Counted from the stretch's first letter, positions 1 through 8,544 are shown. The stretch is DNA of 64,000 bases from Pseudomonas sp. Teo4 (GCF_034387475.1 NZ_JAXCIL010000002.1:434001-498000), one strand, 5' to 3'. A program made the numbers and translations. The notes: a model not told the origin generated them from the letters alone.

Positions 1-134
1 CGACGGCCCCAGTCTTCCAGGCGGTGGATCTTGCCACCATCTTCTTCGATCAGCTTGGTGTAACGCTCAACCATGCCGCCGACTTGCTCGCTCTGGTCCG
101 GGTGAACCAGGAAGATGATTTCGTAATGACGCAT
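1..134 (-). CDS. rpsF: 30S ribosomal protein S6 (partial, N-terminal part)
   Basis: Minus-strand reading from an ATG at 134 gives [20 protein letters not shown] and onward, the characteristic start of ribosomal protein S6, which binds 16S rRNA with S18 in the small-subunit platform. The C-terminal part lies beyond the left edge of the window. An AAGGAG Shine-Dalgarno sequence lies just upstream of the ATG. The gene follows rnr and rlmB in the same direction but has its own sigma70-like promoter about 120 bases upstream. Only about 44 residues are visible, but the motif is distinctive. Confidence 0.95.
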   Translation of the reverse strand, partial: MRHYEIIFLVHPDQSEQVGGMVERYTKLIEEDGGKIHRLEDWGR

Positions 135-255
135 GAATGCTCCTTACGGGTTAGTAGTCTGCCAGCGAATCTGGTCAGACAAGGAGTGAATGACACTGTA
201 TGTCTTGCCATGGAGGGGAGGCACATGCGCGCCTGCCAGCTCGGCAAGGGGCGCA

Positions 256-284
256 ATTGTAGAGAAGGCGGGGCGTACAAGCAA
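256..284 (-). promoter_or_regulatory. sigma70-type promoter for rpsF
   Basis: On the minus strand, TTGCTT (279-284) and TACAAT (256-261) are separated by exactly 17 bases. Transcription would start near 249 and leave a leader of about 115 nt before the rpsF ATG at 134. This is read from sequence; no start site is known. Confidence 0.6.
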
Positions 285-320
285 GGTGATTGGCGAATAA
301 TTGAACAGCCTGAAACATAT

Positions 321-401
321 TCGCGGGTAAACCCGCTCCCACAGGTTCACCACAGGGTTTAAAGGCTGCGGTGCGCCTGTGGGAGCGGGTTTACCCGCGA
401 A
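321..401. repeat. REP doublet, GCGGGTAAACCCGC type
   Basis: Two REP units in inverted orientation, at 321-345 and 376-401, each with the core GCGGGTAAACCCGCTCCCACA or its reverse complement. They sit between the end of rlmB and the rpsF promoter. The core matches the well-known P. putida REP type. Confidence 0.85.
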
Positions 402-422
402 GAGGCCCTTACAGGCTATGGC

Positions 423-1169
423 TCAGCGCTTGGCCTGGCGCTGACGAACGGCCTCGAACAGGCAGACGCCGGTCGCCACCGAAACGTTCAGGCTACTGAC
501 GCTACCGGCCATCGGAAGCTTCACCAGGAAGTCGCAGTGCTCACGGGTCAACCGGCGCATGCCCTTGCCTTCCGCGCCCATGATCATCACCAGCGGACCG
601 GTCAGGTCTTGCTGGTAGATTTCCTGCTCGGCCTCGCCAGCGGTGCCGACCACCCACAAGCCACGTTGCTGGAGTTTCTCCAGGGTACGCGCCAGGTTGG
701 TCACGGCCACCAGCGGAATCACCTCCGCCGCGCCACACGCCACCTTGCGCACCACCGGGGTCAAGGTCGCCGACTTGTCCTTGGGCACCACAACAGCCGT
801 GGCACCAGCGGCATCCGCGGTGCGCAGGCAGGCACCCAGGTTGTGCGGGTCGGTGACGCCGTCCAGCACCAGGATCAGCGGCGGCGTTTCAGTACGCTCG
901 AGCAGTTCCTCGAGCATCAGTTCGCCCCACACCTGGCTCGGGCTGACCTCAGCGACCACACCCTGGTGAACACCCTCGACCCAGGCATCCAGCTCTCGGC
1001 GCTCGGCCTGACCGACCGGCACCCGGTTCTCTGCAGCCAGCGCCAGCAAGCCCTGGATACGTGGCTCGCTGCGTCCTTCCGACAGCCAGATCTGCTTGAC
1101 CCGTTTCGGATGGTGCTGCAGCAACGCCTGCACAGCGTGCACGCCGTAGATTTTTTCCAGCTGACTCAT
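423..1169 (-). CDS. rlmB: 23S rRNA (guanosine-2'-O)-methyltransferase RlmB
   Basis: A 248-residue SpoU/TrmH-family methyltransferase that 2'-O-methylates a guanosine of 23S rRNA (G2251 in E. coli) using S-adenosylmethionine. An N-terminal RNA-binding substrate domain (about residues 1-75) precedes the SPOUT domain. The three family motifs are visible: HNLGACLRTADAAGA, MIMGAEGKGMRR and LPMAGSVSSLNVSVATGV, the last forming the SAM-binding knot. The ATG overlaps the rnr stop codon by 4 bases, so the two are probably translationally coupled. The rnr-rlmB pair is conserved in gammaproteobacteria. Length is normal for the family. Confidence 0.96.
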   Translation of the reverse strand: MSQLEKIYGVHAVQALLQHHPKRVKQIWLSEGRSEPRIQGLLALAAENRVPVGQAERRELDAWVEGVHQGVVAEVSPSQVWGELMLEELLERTETPPLILVLDGVTDPHNLGACLRTADAAGATAVVVPKDKSATLTPVVRKVACGAAEVIPLVAVTNLARTLEKLQQRGLWVVGTAGEAEQEIYQQDLTGPLVMIMGAEGKGMRRLTREHCDFLVKLPMAGSVSSLNVSVATGVCLFEAVRQRQAKR

Positions 1170-3748
1170 GACTTGCTCTTGCCTTTACGTGGCGCGCCAG
1201 ATTTGGACGGGCCTTTACGGTGCTTGGTCGGCTTGCCGGAGGACGATTTGCTGCCCTTATCCGACTTGCTGCTGGCGTGGCCACTGCTGCGGGCCTCGCT
1301 CATCAGCGCCTTTTTCATTTCGCGGCTCTTGCGCACTTCGGCGTTGCGCTGAACAGCGTCTTTCGGGAAGTACGCCTCGGCGGCTTCGCTCTTGCGGCTG
1401 CGCGGCTTGGGCGTGGCCTTGGCTTCGACCGCAGGCTGCTGCTCGGTTTTTTCCGCGGCTGGAGCTGCACCACGGCCCTTCTTGCCAACCGGGGCAGCGA
1501 GCTGCTGCTCGGACACTTCGAAGTCGATCTTGCGCTCGTCCAGGTCGACGCGCATCACCTTGACCTCGATGGTGTCGCCCAGGCGGAAGCTACGGCCACT
1601 GCGCTCGCCCGACAGGCGATGGTGCACAGGGTCGAAGTGGTAGTAGTCGCCCGGCAGCGCACTGACGTGCACCAGGCCTTCCACGTAGATGTCGGTCAGT
1701 TCGACGAACAGGCCGAAACCGGTCACGGCGGTGATCACGCCCGGGAAGGTTTCGCCCACGCGATCCTTCATGTACTCGCACTTGAGCCAGTTGACCACGT
1801 CACGAGTGGCCTCGTCGGCACGGCGCTCGGTCATCGAGCACTGCTCGCCCAATTGCTCCAGCGTGTTCTCGTCGTACGGGTAGATACGCGCCTTCGGAAT
1901 GCTCATCGCGCCTGCACGCTTGACGTGCGGGGTATCGACCTTGGAGCGGATGATGCTGCGGATGGCACGGTGCACCAGCAAGTCCGGGTAACGGCGGATC
2001 GGCGAGGTGAAGTGGGTATACGCCTCGTAGTTCAACCCGAAGTGGCCGTTGTTGTCGGTGCTGTACACCGCCTGGCTCAGCGAGCGCAGCATCACGGTCT
2101 GGATCAGGTGGAAGTCCGGGCGCTCGGCGATGCTGGCCAGCAGGGCCTGGTAGTCCTTCGGCGACGGGTCCTTGCCCTTGTGCAGGGTCAGGCCCAGCTC
2201 ACCGAGGAAGGCACGCAGCTTTTCCAGGCGCTCTGGCGGCGGACCGTCGTGTACGCGATACAGCGCTGGCACGCCGTGTTTCTGCAGGAATTCGGCGGTG
2301 GCCACGTTGGCGGCCAACATGCACTCTTCGATCAGCTTGTGCGCATCGTTGCGCACGGTTGGGCGAATTTCCGCGATCTTGCGCTGGTCGCCGAAGATGA
2401 TGCGGGTTTCCTGGGTCTCGAAGTCGATCGCACCACGGGTGTGACGGGCATCGACCAGCACCTTGTACAGGTTGTACAGGTTCTTCAGGTCCGGCAGGAC
2501 TTCCTTGTACTCCTCGCGCAGCGCCTTGCCTTCGCGAGTACGGGCATGCTCGAGCATGCTGCTGACCTTGTTGTAGGTCAAACGCGCGTGGGAGTGGATC
2601 ACGCCTTCATAGAACTGGTAGTCGACCATCTGGCCGGCCTTGTTGATGGTCATTTCGCAGACCATGGCCAGGCGATCGACGTGCGGGTTCAGCGAGCACA
2701 GGCCGTTGGACAGCTCCTCGGGGAGCATCGGCACCACACGCTCGGGGAAGTACACCGAGTTACCGCGCTGCTGGGCCTCGACGTCCAGGGCCGAACCCAG
2801 GCGCACATAGCTGGAGACGTCGGCGATGGCCACGTACAAACGCCAGCCGCCGGAGAACAGGCGCAGCTTGCCCAGTGGTTCGCAGTAGACCGCATCGTCG
2901 AAGTCGCGGGCGTCTTCGCCGTCGATGGTGACGAACGGCAGATGGCGCAGGTCGACGCGCTTCTCCTTGTCCTTCTCTTCGACTTCCGAGCGGAACTTGC
3001 GCGCTTCCTTGATCACGTCCTTGGGCCAGACGTGCGGAATGTCGTAGCTGCGCAGGGCCACATCGATTTCCATGCCCGGCGCCATGTAGTTGCCGATCAC
3101 TTCGATCACGTCGCCTTGCGGCTGGAAGCGTGGAGTCGGCCAGTGGGTGATCTTGATCTCCACGAACTGGCCAATCTTGGCTCCACCGTTGCGACCAGCG
3201 GTGACCAGCACTTCCTGCTGGATCTTCGGGTTGTCAGGCGTCACGTAGCCAATGTCGCCTTCTTCGAAGTAGCGACCGACCACGGTTTCATGAGCGCGGG
3301 AGATGACTTCCACCAGCACGCCTTCGCGGCGGCCGCGGCGGTCGACACCAGAAACCCGGGCCAAGCCGCGGTCACCGTCGAACACCAGGCGCATCTGCGA
3401 CGGGCTGAGGAACAGGTCTTCGCTGCCATCGTCAGGAATAAGGAAGCCGAAACCATCGCGGTGGCCAGAGACACGACCGCAGATCAGGTCCAGCTTATCA
3501 ACCGGGGCATAGGTGCCGCGCCGGGTATAGATAAGCTGGCCATCGCGCTCCATGGCACGCAGGCGGCGGCGCAGGGCTTCGATCTGGTCTTCTTCATAAA
3601 GACCGAACTCGGCCGCCAGCTCCTCACGCGCGGCCGGTTCGCCACGGTCGGCAAGGCGCTGCAGGATCAGCTCACGGCTGGGAATGGGGTTTTCGTATTT
3701 TTCCGCTTCGCGAGCGGCCTCGGGATCGAGGGATTGCCAATCGGCCAT
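1166..3748 (-). CDS. rnr: exoribonuclease R (RNase R)
   Basis: An 860-residue RNase II-family 3'-5' exoribonuclease that degrades structured RNA and takes part in rRNA, tmRNA and mRNA quality control. Domains in order: winged-helix N-terminus (about 25-85), cold-shock RNA-binding domains (about 90-250), RNB catalytic domain (about 260-590) with the metal-binding aspartate cluster DGEDARDFDDAVY, an S1 domain (GVITAVTGFGLFVEL), and a Lys/Ser-rich basic tail of about 100 residues. Such a basic tail is typical of RNase R and absent from RNase II. The ATG at 3748 has a plausible AAGG sequence upstream. Confidence 0.96.
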   Translation of the reverse strand: MADWQSLDPEAAREAEKYENPIPSRELILQRLADRGEPAAREELAAEFGLYEEDQIEALRRRLRAMERDGQLIYTRRGTYAPVDKLDLICGRVSGHRDGFGFLIPDDGSEDLFLSPSQMRLVFDGDRGLARVSGVDRRGRREGVLVEVISRAHETVVGRYFEEGDIGYVTPDNPKIQQEVLVTAGRNGGAKIGQFVEIKITHWPTPRFQPQGDVIEVIGNYMAPGMEIDVALRSYDIPHVWPKDVIKEARKFRSEVEEKDKEKRVDLRHLPFVTIDGEDARDFDDAVYCEPLGKLRLFSGGWRLYVAIADVSSYVRLGSALDVEAQQRGNSVYFPERVVPMLPEELSNGLCSLNPHVDRLAMVCEMTINKAGQMVDYQFYEGVIHSHARLTYNKVSSMLEHARTREGKALREEYKEVLPDLKNLYNLYKVLVDARHTRGAIDFETQETRIIFGDQRKIAEIRPTVRNDAHKLIEECMLAANVATAEFLQKHGVPALYRVHDGPPPERLEKLRAFLGELGLTLHKGKDPSPKDYQALLASIAERPDFHLIQTVMLRSLSQAVYSTDNNGHFGLNYEAYTHFTSPIRRYPDLLVHRAIRSIIRSKVDTPHVKRAGAMSIPKARIYPYDENTLEQLGEQCSMTERRADEATRDVVNWLKCEYMKDRVGETFPGVITAVTGFGLFVELTDIYVEGLVHVSALPGDYYHFDPVHHRLSGERSGRSFRLGDTIEVKVMRVDLDERKIDFEVSEQQLAAPVGKKGRGAAPAAEKTEQQPAVEAKATPKPRSRKSEAAEAYFPKDAVQRNAEVRKSREMKKALMSEARSSGHASSKSDKGSKSSSGKPTKHRKGPSKSGAPRKGKSKS

Positions 3749-3910
3749 CAGAAGGGATTCACCTTGGGGTATATAGATAGGAATTCTGGCATAGGCGTAT
3801 TGAAACCGGAAATGTCAGCCTTGGACAGCCCCAGCGGCGTGTCCAGAGCGCAGTAATAGGCCTGCGGAATCAACAAGTTGAATTTTTTGAATTTTTTTTC
3901 GATTGGGGGC

Positions 3911-3939
3911 TTTACAGCCCTCCAGAGCGTCCGTATAGT
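3911..3939 (+). promoter_or_regulatory. strong sigma70 promoter for the tRNA-Leu pair
   Basis: TTTACA (3911-3916), a 17-base spacer and TATAGT (3934-3939), followed by a GC-rich discriminator (GCGCACC) of the kind seen in stringently controlled stable-RNA promoters. It is the best promoter match seen in the window and lies about 70 bases ahead of the first tRNA. The T-rich run at 3884-3900 just upstream could act as an UP element; that is inference. Confidence 0.75.
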
Positions 3940-4019
3940 GCGCACCACAACGACGGACAACCCCGAAGTTGTAGTAGAGATGAACGGCGCTGTAAAGCAT
4001 CTTGTAATCTCGAATGTGT

Positions 4020-4106
4020 GCCCAGGTGGCGGAATTGGTAGACGCGCTGGTTTCAGGTATCAGTGGCTTAACGGCCGTGGAAGTTCGAGTCTTCTCCTGG
4101 GCACCA
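4020..4106 (+). tRNA. tRNA-Leu (anticodon CAG), copy 1
   Basis: An 87-base class II tRNA with a 7-bp acceptor stem (GCCCAGG/CCTGGGC), encoded CCA end, D-arm, long variable arm and T-arm TTCGAGT. The anticodon loop TTCAGGT places CAG at positions 34-36, decoding CUG, the dominant leucine codon of this genome. The variable-arm stem uses GGC/GCC. Confidence 0.97.
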
Positions 4107-4194
4107 AATATTTTCAAGTAATAGATGACCAAGGATCTGTTACTACTGTGTGAAAGTGAACGATAGTCGCCTTCACCAGATGATGCAAAGCTTT

Positions 4195-4281
4195 GCCCAG
4201 GTGGCGGAATTGGTAGACGCGCTGGTTTCAGGTATCAGTGACTTAACGGTCGTGGAAGTTCGAGTCTTCTCCTGGGCACCA
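4195..4281 (+). tRNA. tRNA-Leu (anticodon CAG), copy 2
   Basis: A second full-length 87-base tRNA-Leu(CAG), 88 bases after the first and probably co-transcribed with it. It differs from copy 1 at two bases of the variable arm, where a G-C pair is replaced by A-T (GAC/GTC), so pairing is kept. CCA is encoded. A rho-independent terminator follows at once. Confidence 0.97.
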
Positions 4282-4285
4282 TACA

Positions 4286-4315
4286 AAAACCCACTAGCTT
4301 GCTAGTGGGTTTTTT
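4286..4315 (+). terminator. rho-independent terminator of the tRNA-Leu operon
   Basis: Perfect 8-bp stem CCCACTAG/CTAGTGGG with a 4-base loop at 4290-4309, followed by six T and preceded by A-rich sequence. Confidence 0.92.
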
Positions 4316-4342
4316 CTTGCCTGCGATTTCTTCTCGCAGCCC

Positions 4343-4415
4343 CTGTGGGAGCGGGTTTACCCGCGAATGCGGCGCTGAAGCCCTAAACCTTTCGCGGGTA
4401 AACCCGCTCCCACAG
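4343..4415. repeat. REP doublet, GCGGGTAAACCCGC type
   Basis: Inverted pair at about 4343-4366 and 4391-4415 with the same core as the doublet upstream of rpsF. It fills much of the 300-base stretch between the tRNA terminator and the ABC transporter gene at 4583. Confidence 0.85.
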
Positions 4416-4524
4416 AAATCACGAACGCCATTTGATTTCGAGCAAGACTCCCGCCCCACAAACAAGCGCAGCCCCTCCCCTTCCTTAGTCTGCCCATGAA
4501 TTTCTCGTCACACGGCCACTTGAG

Positions 4525-4538
4525 AAACGATTTCGTTT
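4525..4538. promoter_or_regulatory. candidate operator palindrome upstream of the iron-type binding protein
   Basis: AAACGATTTCGTTT is a perfect palindrome (6-base arms, 2-base centre) about 45 bases before the ATG at 4583. Its position would suit a repressor site. It matches the Fur consensus poorly (about 9 of 19 positions), so the regulator is not assigned. Confidence 0.35.
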
Positions 4539-4582
4539 ACCATTGTTTCCAAATATGTAGCCGTAAGCGAGGAAGTACCCGC

Positions 4583-5596
4583 ATGACGATCCGTCCGCAA
4601 CCGCTGATGCGCACCCTGGCCGCCGCAGTCCTGAGCCTGGTGATTGGCGCTCCGGCCGCCATGGCAGACGAACCGGTGACGTTGACCATGTACAACGGTC
4701 AACACAAGGAAATCGGCGAAGCCATCGCCAAGGCCTACGAGGCCAAGACCGGTATTCATATCAACATCCGCAAGGGCAGCAGCAACCAGCTGGCCAGCCA
4801 GGTCATCGAGGAAGGCGACCGTTCGCCAGCCGACATCATCTACACCGAAGAGTCCCCACCCCTGAACAACCTGGGTGAGCTGGGCCTGCTGGCGAAGATC
4901 GACGACGCCACCCAGAACATGATGCCCAAGGAGTATGTAGGCGCCAACGGCACCTGGATGGGCATCACCGCCCGTACGCGCATCGTGGTGTACAACCCGA
5001 AGAAGATTGACGAGAAAGACCTGCCGACCACGGTGATGGACTTCGCCAACCCCGAGTGGGAAGGTCGCGTCGGCTATGTACCCACCAGCGGCGCCTTCCA
5101 GGAACAGGCCGTGGCCATCCTCAAGATGCATGGTCGCGATGCCACCGAAGAATGGCTGACCGGCCTGAAAGCCTTCGGCAAGACCTACACCAACAACATG
5201 GTCGCCCTGAAAGCCGTGGAAAAAGGCGAAGTCGCCGCCGTGCTGGTCAACAACTACTACTGGTACGCACTTGAGCGCGAACGCGGCAAGCTGGATTCGA
5301 AGTTGTACTACCTGGCCGATGGCGATGCCGGCAACCTGGTGACCATCTCCGGCGCCGCTGTGGTCAAGGCCAGCAAGCACCCTAAAGAAGCCCAGGCCCT
5401 GCTGAACTGGATGGCCAGTGAAGAAGGCCAGCGCGTGATCACCCAGACCACCGCTGAGTACCCACTGCATAAGGGCATGGTTTCCGACCGCGGCCTGAAG
5501 CCGTTCGAAGACCTGCGCCCGCCAAAGATCTCGCCGGCCGACCTGGGCAATGCCGAGGAAGCCATCGAGCTAGAACGCGAGGTCGGCCTGCTCTGA
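4583..5596 (+). CDS. iron-type ABC transporter periplasmic binding protein (FbpA-like)
   Basis: A 337-residue periplasmic solute-binding protein of the ferric-ion/thiamine-like family. It opens with a Sec signal peptide (cleavage probably after APAAMA, before DEPVTLTMYNGQH). The pattern LTMYNGQHKE...FEAKTG-like start, EGDRSPADIIYTEE and NNYYWYALERERG is typical of FbpA/AfuA-type proteins, in which paired tyrosines coordinate Fe(III); here YY occurs in the NNYYWYA segment. The ATG at 4583 is chosen over an in-frame upstream ATG at 4496 because the signal peptide begins here. The permease gene overlaps its stop codon (TGATG). Ligand identity is inferred from family resemblance. Confidence 0.88.
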   Translation: MTIRPQPLMRTLAAAVLSLVIGAPAAMADEPVTLTMYNGQHKEIGEAIAKAYEAKTGIHINIRKGSSNQLASQVIEEGDRSPADIIYTEESPPLNNLGELGLLAKIDDATQNMMPKEYVGANGTWMGITARTRIVVYNPKKIDEKDLPTTVMDFANPEWEGRVGYVPTSGAFQEQAVAILKMHGRDATEEWLTGLKAFGKTYTNNMVALKAVEKGEVAAVLVNNYYWYALERERGKLDSKLYYLADGDAGNLVTISGAAVVKASKHPKEAQALLNWMASEEGQRVITQTTAEYPLHKGMVSDRGLKPFEDLRPPKISPADLGNAEEAIELEREVGLL

Positions 5597-7161
5597 TGAC
5601 TGCCGCCCTGTCCGAACCGGCGTCGGTACGCTTCGTACCGCGCCGCAAGCGCCCCTCGATCTGGGTGGTGCTGCCTGTATTGTTTCTGGTGGCGATGAGT
5701 TTGCTGCCGTTGCTGTACGTTGCCATCAAGACCTGGGAAGCCGGTTGGCGCGAGGCGCTGCATCTGTTGTGGCGCCCCTTCGTCTGGGGGCTGATGAAAA
5801 ACACCATGATGCTCATGGTGGGCGTCACCCTGACGTGCATGGTCTTCGGCCTGGCCCTGGCTTGGCTGCTCGAACGCAGCAACCTACCCGGGCGTCGCCT
5901 ATGGGGCGTGGTGTTGTGCCTGCCGTTCGCCGTGCCTTCGTTCGTCAGCAGCTTTACTTGGGTATCGCTGAGTTCGGACTTCGAGGGCTTGGGCGGGGCG
6001 ATCATGGTCATGGCCCTGTCCAAGTACCCGCTGGTGTTCCTACCGGTGGCCGCGACCCTGCGCAATCTCGACACCTCGCTTGAAGAGTCTGCACGCACCC
6101 TGGGCTGCAGCCGCTGGGGCGTATTCATCAAGGTCACCCTGCCGCTGCTGTGGCCGTCGATGCTGGGCGGCGCATTGCTGATTGCGCTGCACATGCTGGT
6201 GGAGTTCGGTGCGCTGTCGATCCTTGGCTTGCAGACCTTCACCACGGCGATCTACCAGCAATTCGAGCTGGAGTTCAGTAACGCCAATGCGGCGATGCTG
6301 TCGGCTGTACTGCTTGCCCTGTGCCTGGTGATGCTCTGGCTGGAGCTGCGGGTGCGCGGCAAGGCGCGTCATGTGCGTATCGGCCAGGGTGTTGCCCGCC
6401 GCGCACAACCGGTACGCCTGCGTGGCTGGATGCCAGTGGCGCAGCTGTTCTGCCTGGGCCTGGCGATTTTGGGCAGCGGCATCCCGCTGGCCATGCTCGG
6501 TTACTGGCTGAGTGTCGGTTCCTCGGCAGCCTTCCCGGTGGCCGCTATCAGCAAGGCATTGTTCACCTCGCTGTCGGTGTCGCTGGGTGGCGCTGGATTC
6601 TGCGTGTTGCTGGCCCTGCCGATCAGCTTCCTGGTGGTGCGCTATAAAGGCCGCTTGGCGATCTGGGCCGAGCGGCTGCCTTATCTGCTGCACGCCCTGC
6701 CAGGCCTGGTGATTGCACTGACGCTGGTGTTCTTTGCCCTGCACTATGTGCCGGCGCTGTACCAGACCACTGCGCTACTGCTGCTGGCTTATGCGTTGCT
6801 GTTCCTGCCACTTGCCCAGTCACCGGTGCGCACCGCGCTGAACAAGGCTTCGCCGACACTGGAAGAGGCTGCGCGCACGCTGGGCGCAACTAGCTTCACC
6901 GCGTTCTGCCGAGTGACCCTGCCGATCATCTTCCCGGCCATGGCGGCTGCCTTCGCCCTGGTGTTCCTGGATGCGATGAAGGAGCTGACCGCCACCCTGC
7001 TGCTCAGCCCGACCGGCATGACCACCTTGGCCACCGAGGTGTGGGCGCATACCGCCAACGTTGAGTTCGCGGCGGCAGCGCCTTATGCGGCGTTGTTGAT
7101 CGTGGTTTCGGGGTTGCCGGTGTATCTGCTGACTACGCGGATGTATTTGAACAAGGCGTGA
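5596..7161 (+). CDS. iron-type ABC transporter permease (FbpB-like, two fused permease domains)
   Basis: A 521-residue inner-membrane permease with about 12 hydrophobic segments in two homologous halves, as in FbpB/SfuB. Each half carries an EAA loop that docks an ATPase: EESARTLGCSRWGVFIKVTL near residue 160 and EEAARTLGATSFTAFCRVTL near residue 425. It overlaps the upstream binding-protein gene by one base, so the two form an operon. No ATPase gene follows: the next gene is on the other strand beyond a hairpin. The ATPase must be encoded elsewhere or shared. Confidence 0.9.
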   Translation: MTAALSEPASVRFVPRRKRPSIWVVLPVLFLVAMSLLPLLYVAIKTWEAGWREALHLLWRPFVWGLMKNTMMLMVGVTLTCMVFGLALAWLLERSNLPGRRLWGVVLCLPFAVPSFVSSFTWVSLSSDFEGLGGAIMVMALSKYPLVFLPVAATLRNLDTSLEESARTLGCSRWGVFIKVTLPLLWPSMLGGALLIALHMLVEFGALSILGLQTFTTAIYQQFELEFSNANAAMLSAVLLALCLVMLWLELRVRGKARHVRIGQGVARRAQPVRLRGWMPVAQLFCLGLAILGSGIPLAMLGYWLSVGSSAAFPVAAISKALFTSLSVSLGGAGFCVLLALPISFLVVRYKGRLAIWAERLPYLLHALPGLVIALTLVFFALHYVPALYQTTALLLLAYALLFLPLAQSPVRTALNKASPTLEEAARTLGATSFTAFCRVTLPIIFPAMAAAFALVFLDAMKELTATLLLSPTGMTTLATEVWAHTANVEFAAAAPYAALLIVVSGLPVYLLTTRMYLNKA

Positions 7162-7187
7162 AAAATCCAGGCTGCCACGCAGCCTGG
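7162..7187. terminator. bidirectional terminator between permease and T6SS module
   Basis: Perfect 9-bp stem CCAGGCTGC/GCAGCCTGG (7167-7187) with a 3-base loop. On the minus strand it is followed by ATTTTT, a good terminator for the immunity gene. On the plus strand T residues follow only about 8 bases later. Confidence 0.75.
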
Positions 7188-7198
7188 GTTACATCTTT

Positions 7199-7576
7199 TT
7201 ATCTCCCGAAGCACTTCACCCAGAGGTAGAGCGCCGCAGCCCCCGCAAACACTGTCACATGAAAGTACCAGAGAATAAGTAAGTTTCGCCTGACGGAAGC
7301 AGGAAAATTTGAGATATCCGAGCTATCCACCAAGCCTTTGCGAACAAAAATACCATTCATGGATAACATCACCGTAATCGATCCAACCCGCATCATCTTT
7401 CCTAACATCCCCGCATGGGAGTATGTGCTTTTGTTGGCTTTGACAAAGTCACTGTTTGGAAAACAGGCCTCGATTTGCTCGACATACCTTGAGGCCGCAT
7501 AAACCCACGCCCCCAGGACTAAGATCGCGAGCAAAAACAACAAAATCCAAATAGAGGCCTCAATGACATCCATCAC
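7199..7576 (-). CDS. putative T6SS immunity protein (two-helix membrane protein)
   Basis: A 125-residue protein with two clear hydrophobic helices (about residues 8-27 and 98-118) and a polar loop of about 70 residues between them. No family is recognised from sequence. It directly follows a putative pore-forming effector behind hcp, and the GTG start overlaps the effector stop by 4 bases (GTGA); an ATG is the next codon. GAGG lies 7 bases before the GTG. Membrane immunity proteins typically protect against inner-membrane pore toxins, so this role is inferred from position and topology. By hand count the 7261-7560 stretch is about 46% G+C, well below the neighbours, suggesting transfer. Confidence 0.6.
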   Translation of the reverse strand: MMDVIEASIWILLFLLAILVLGAWVYAASRYVEQIEACFPNSDFVKANKSTYSHAGMLGKMMRVGSITVMLSMNGIFVRKGLVDSSDISNFPASVRRNLLILWYFHVTVFAGAAALYLWVKCFGR

Positions 7577-8535
7577 GGCACCACCTCATACAGAATTTCA
7601 CCAACCCTCTCTCCGCCCATCCCCCCTATTTCCCCGCCGAGCACACCTCCAGCGACACCACAAGCAATAGCACCCGAACCACCGGTTGGTATACCCAGAA
7701 TCGCAACACACGCAGCGGATGCCGCATATCCCCCCGCAGCACCTCCCAACCCACCAAACGTCGTCTCGCCTACCAACGTACTCGTCTCTACATATTTCGC
7801 TCTTCTGCAATCTTCCTCACGACCCGTAGTACAAGCCTTGTGAATCGAAAGCCCCGTTGCAGTTACATCAAGCGCCAGCCCAACATATAATCCTCTTTTA
7901 ATTAGATTGGCAGCTCTCGCCACGCCAGTGATGTTCTCAGCGTACCTGGATATTTCTCCCGTCCGGAGATAACTTTTGGTCGATATGTTCAACATCCGCT
8001 TGATCGCCCCATGCTTTCGTAATCCAGAACCATAAGCAGCAAGCGCTCCCAACTGTTCATCCAATTGTACGAACAGCGCTGTCCGCTTGGCATAAAACTC
8101 ATCACGCGCCCGAAGCGTACCGCTATTCATGTACTCTCGGTGTAACTGCTCTATTTGCTCCAACGTCCTCTTGATCGCCTCCAGATGCTTCGCCCAGCCA
8201 TCAGTAGCCACCCCTGCCCCCATTGAGGCGTGAGCCAGCAAACTCTGTAGCATTTCGAAGTTGTCCAGCAGAAACCCGTCAACGCCGCCACCATTGAATT
8301 CGATGTCGTGGTGGATGCTTATCGCTTTTGCCATGAGAAAGGCCTCATGACTCGTACAGGAAGGGGTACTGGGATCACCTACGATCACCAATTCACCGGA
8401 GAACACCACCGTGTTAACGATGTGCGCATTCAACACATCGAACTTGATCCGTTGATTGGCGTTCATCGGCGTGTTGCTCTTGAGTGTCTCGTAATTCTGC
8501 GAAGTGGGATTAATGAAGCTGCGGGCCTCGGACAT
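7573..8535 (-). CDS. putative T6SS pore-forming effector
   Basis: A 320-residue protein starting 9 bases after the hcp stop, with GAGG before its ATG. The N-terminal 200 residues are soluble and partly helical (EAIKRTLEQIEQLHREY region, possible coiled coil). The C-terminal third has a hydrophobic segment (about 212-230), a short loop with two cysteines (CTTGREEDC), and then a glycine-rich membrane hairpin with many GxxxG patterns (GGLGGAAGGYAASAA, GVAGGVLGGEIGGMGG). Glycine-zipper hairpins are typical of small pore-forming toxins. Placement between hcp and a membrane-protein gene supports an Hcp-delivered antibacterial effector. No enzymatic motif is visible. Function is inferred, not demonstrated. 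Confidence 0.6.
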   Translation of the reverse strand: MSEARSFINPTSQNYETLKSNTPMNANQRIKFDVLNAHIVNTVVFSGELVIVGDPSTPSCTSHEAFLMAKAISIHHDIEFNGGGVDGFLLDNFEMLQSLLAHASMGAGVATDGWAKHLEAIKRTLEQIEQLHREYMNSGTLRARDEFYAKRTALFVQLDEQLGALAAYGSGLRKHGAIKRMLNISTKSYLRTGEISRYAENITGVARAANLIKRGLYVGLALDVTATGLSIHKACTTGREEDCRRAKYVETSTLVGETTFGGLGGAAGGYAASAACVAILGIPTGGSGAIACGVAGGVLGGEIGGMGGERVGEILYEVVP

Positions 8536-8544
8536 GACCGTACC

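Noticed and set aside
321..401. CRISPR repeats
   Set aside because: The repeats are inverted REP palindromes in pairs, not regularly spaced direct repeats, and no cas gene is present.
1220..3856. 878-codon open frame antisense to rnr
   Set aside because: It mirrors rnr codon structure in GC-rich DNA, has no recognisable domain and no Shine-Dalgarno sequence.
4020..4281. tRNA-Leu duplication as attachment-site scars of an integrated element
   Set aside because: Both are complete tRNAs with CCA and no integrase is present; tandem duplication explains them.
4515..4540. Fur box ahead of the iron-type ABC genes
   Set aside because: The palindrome AAACGATTTCGTTT matches only about half of the Fur consensus; kept as an unnamed operator candidate.
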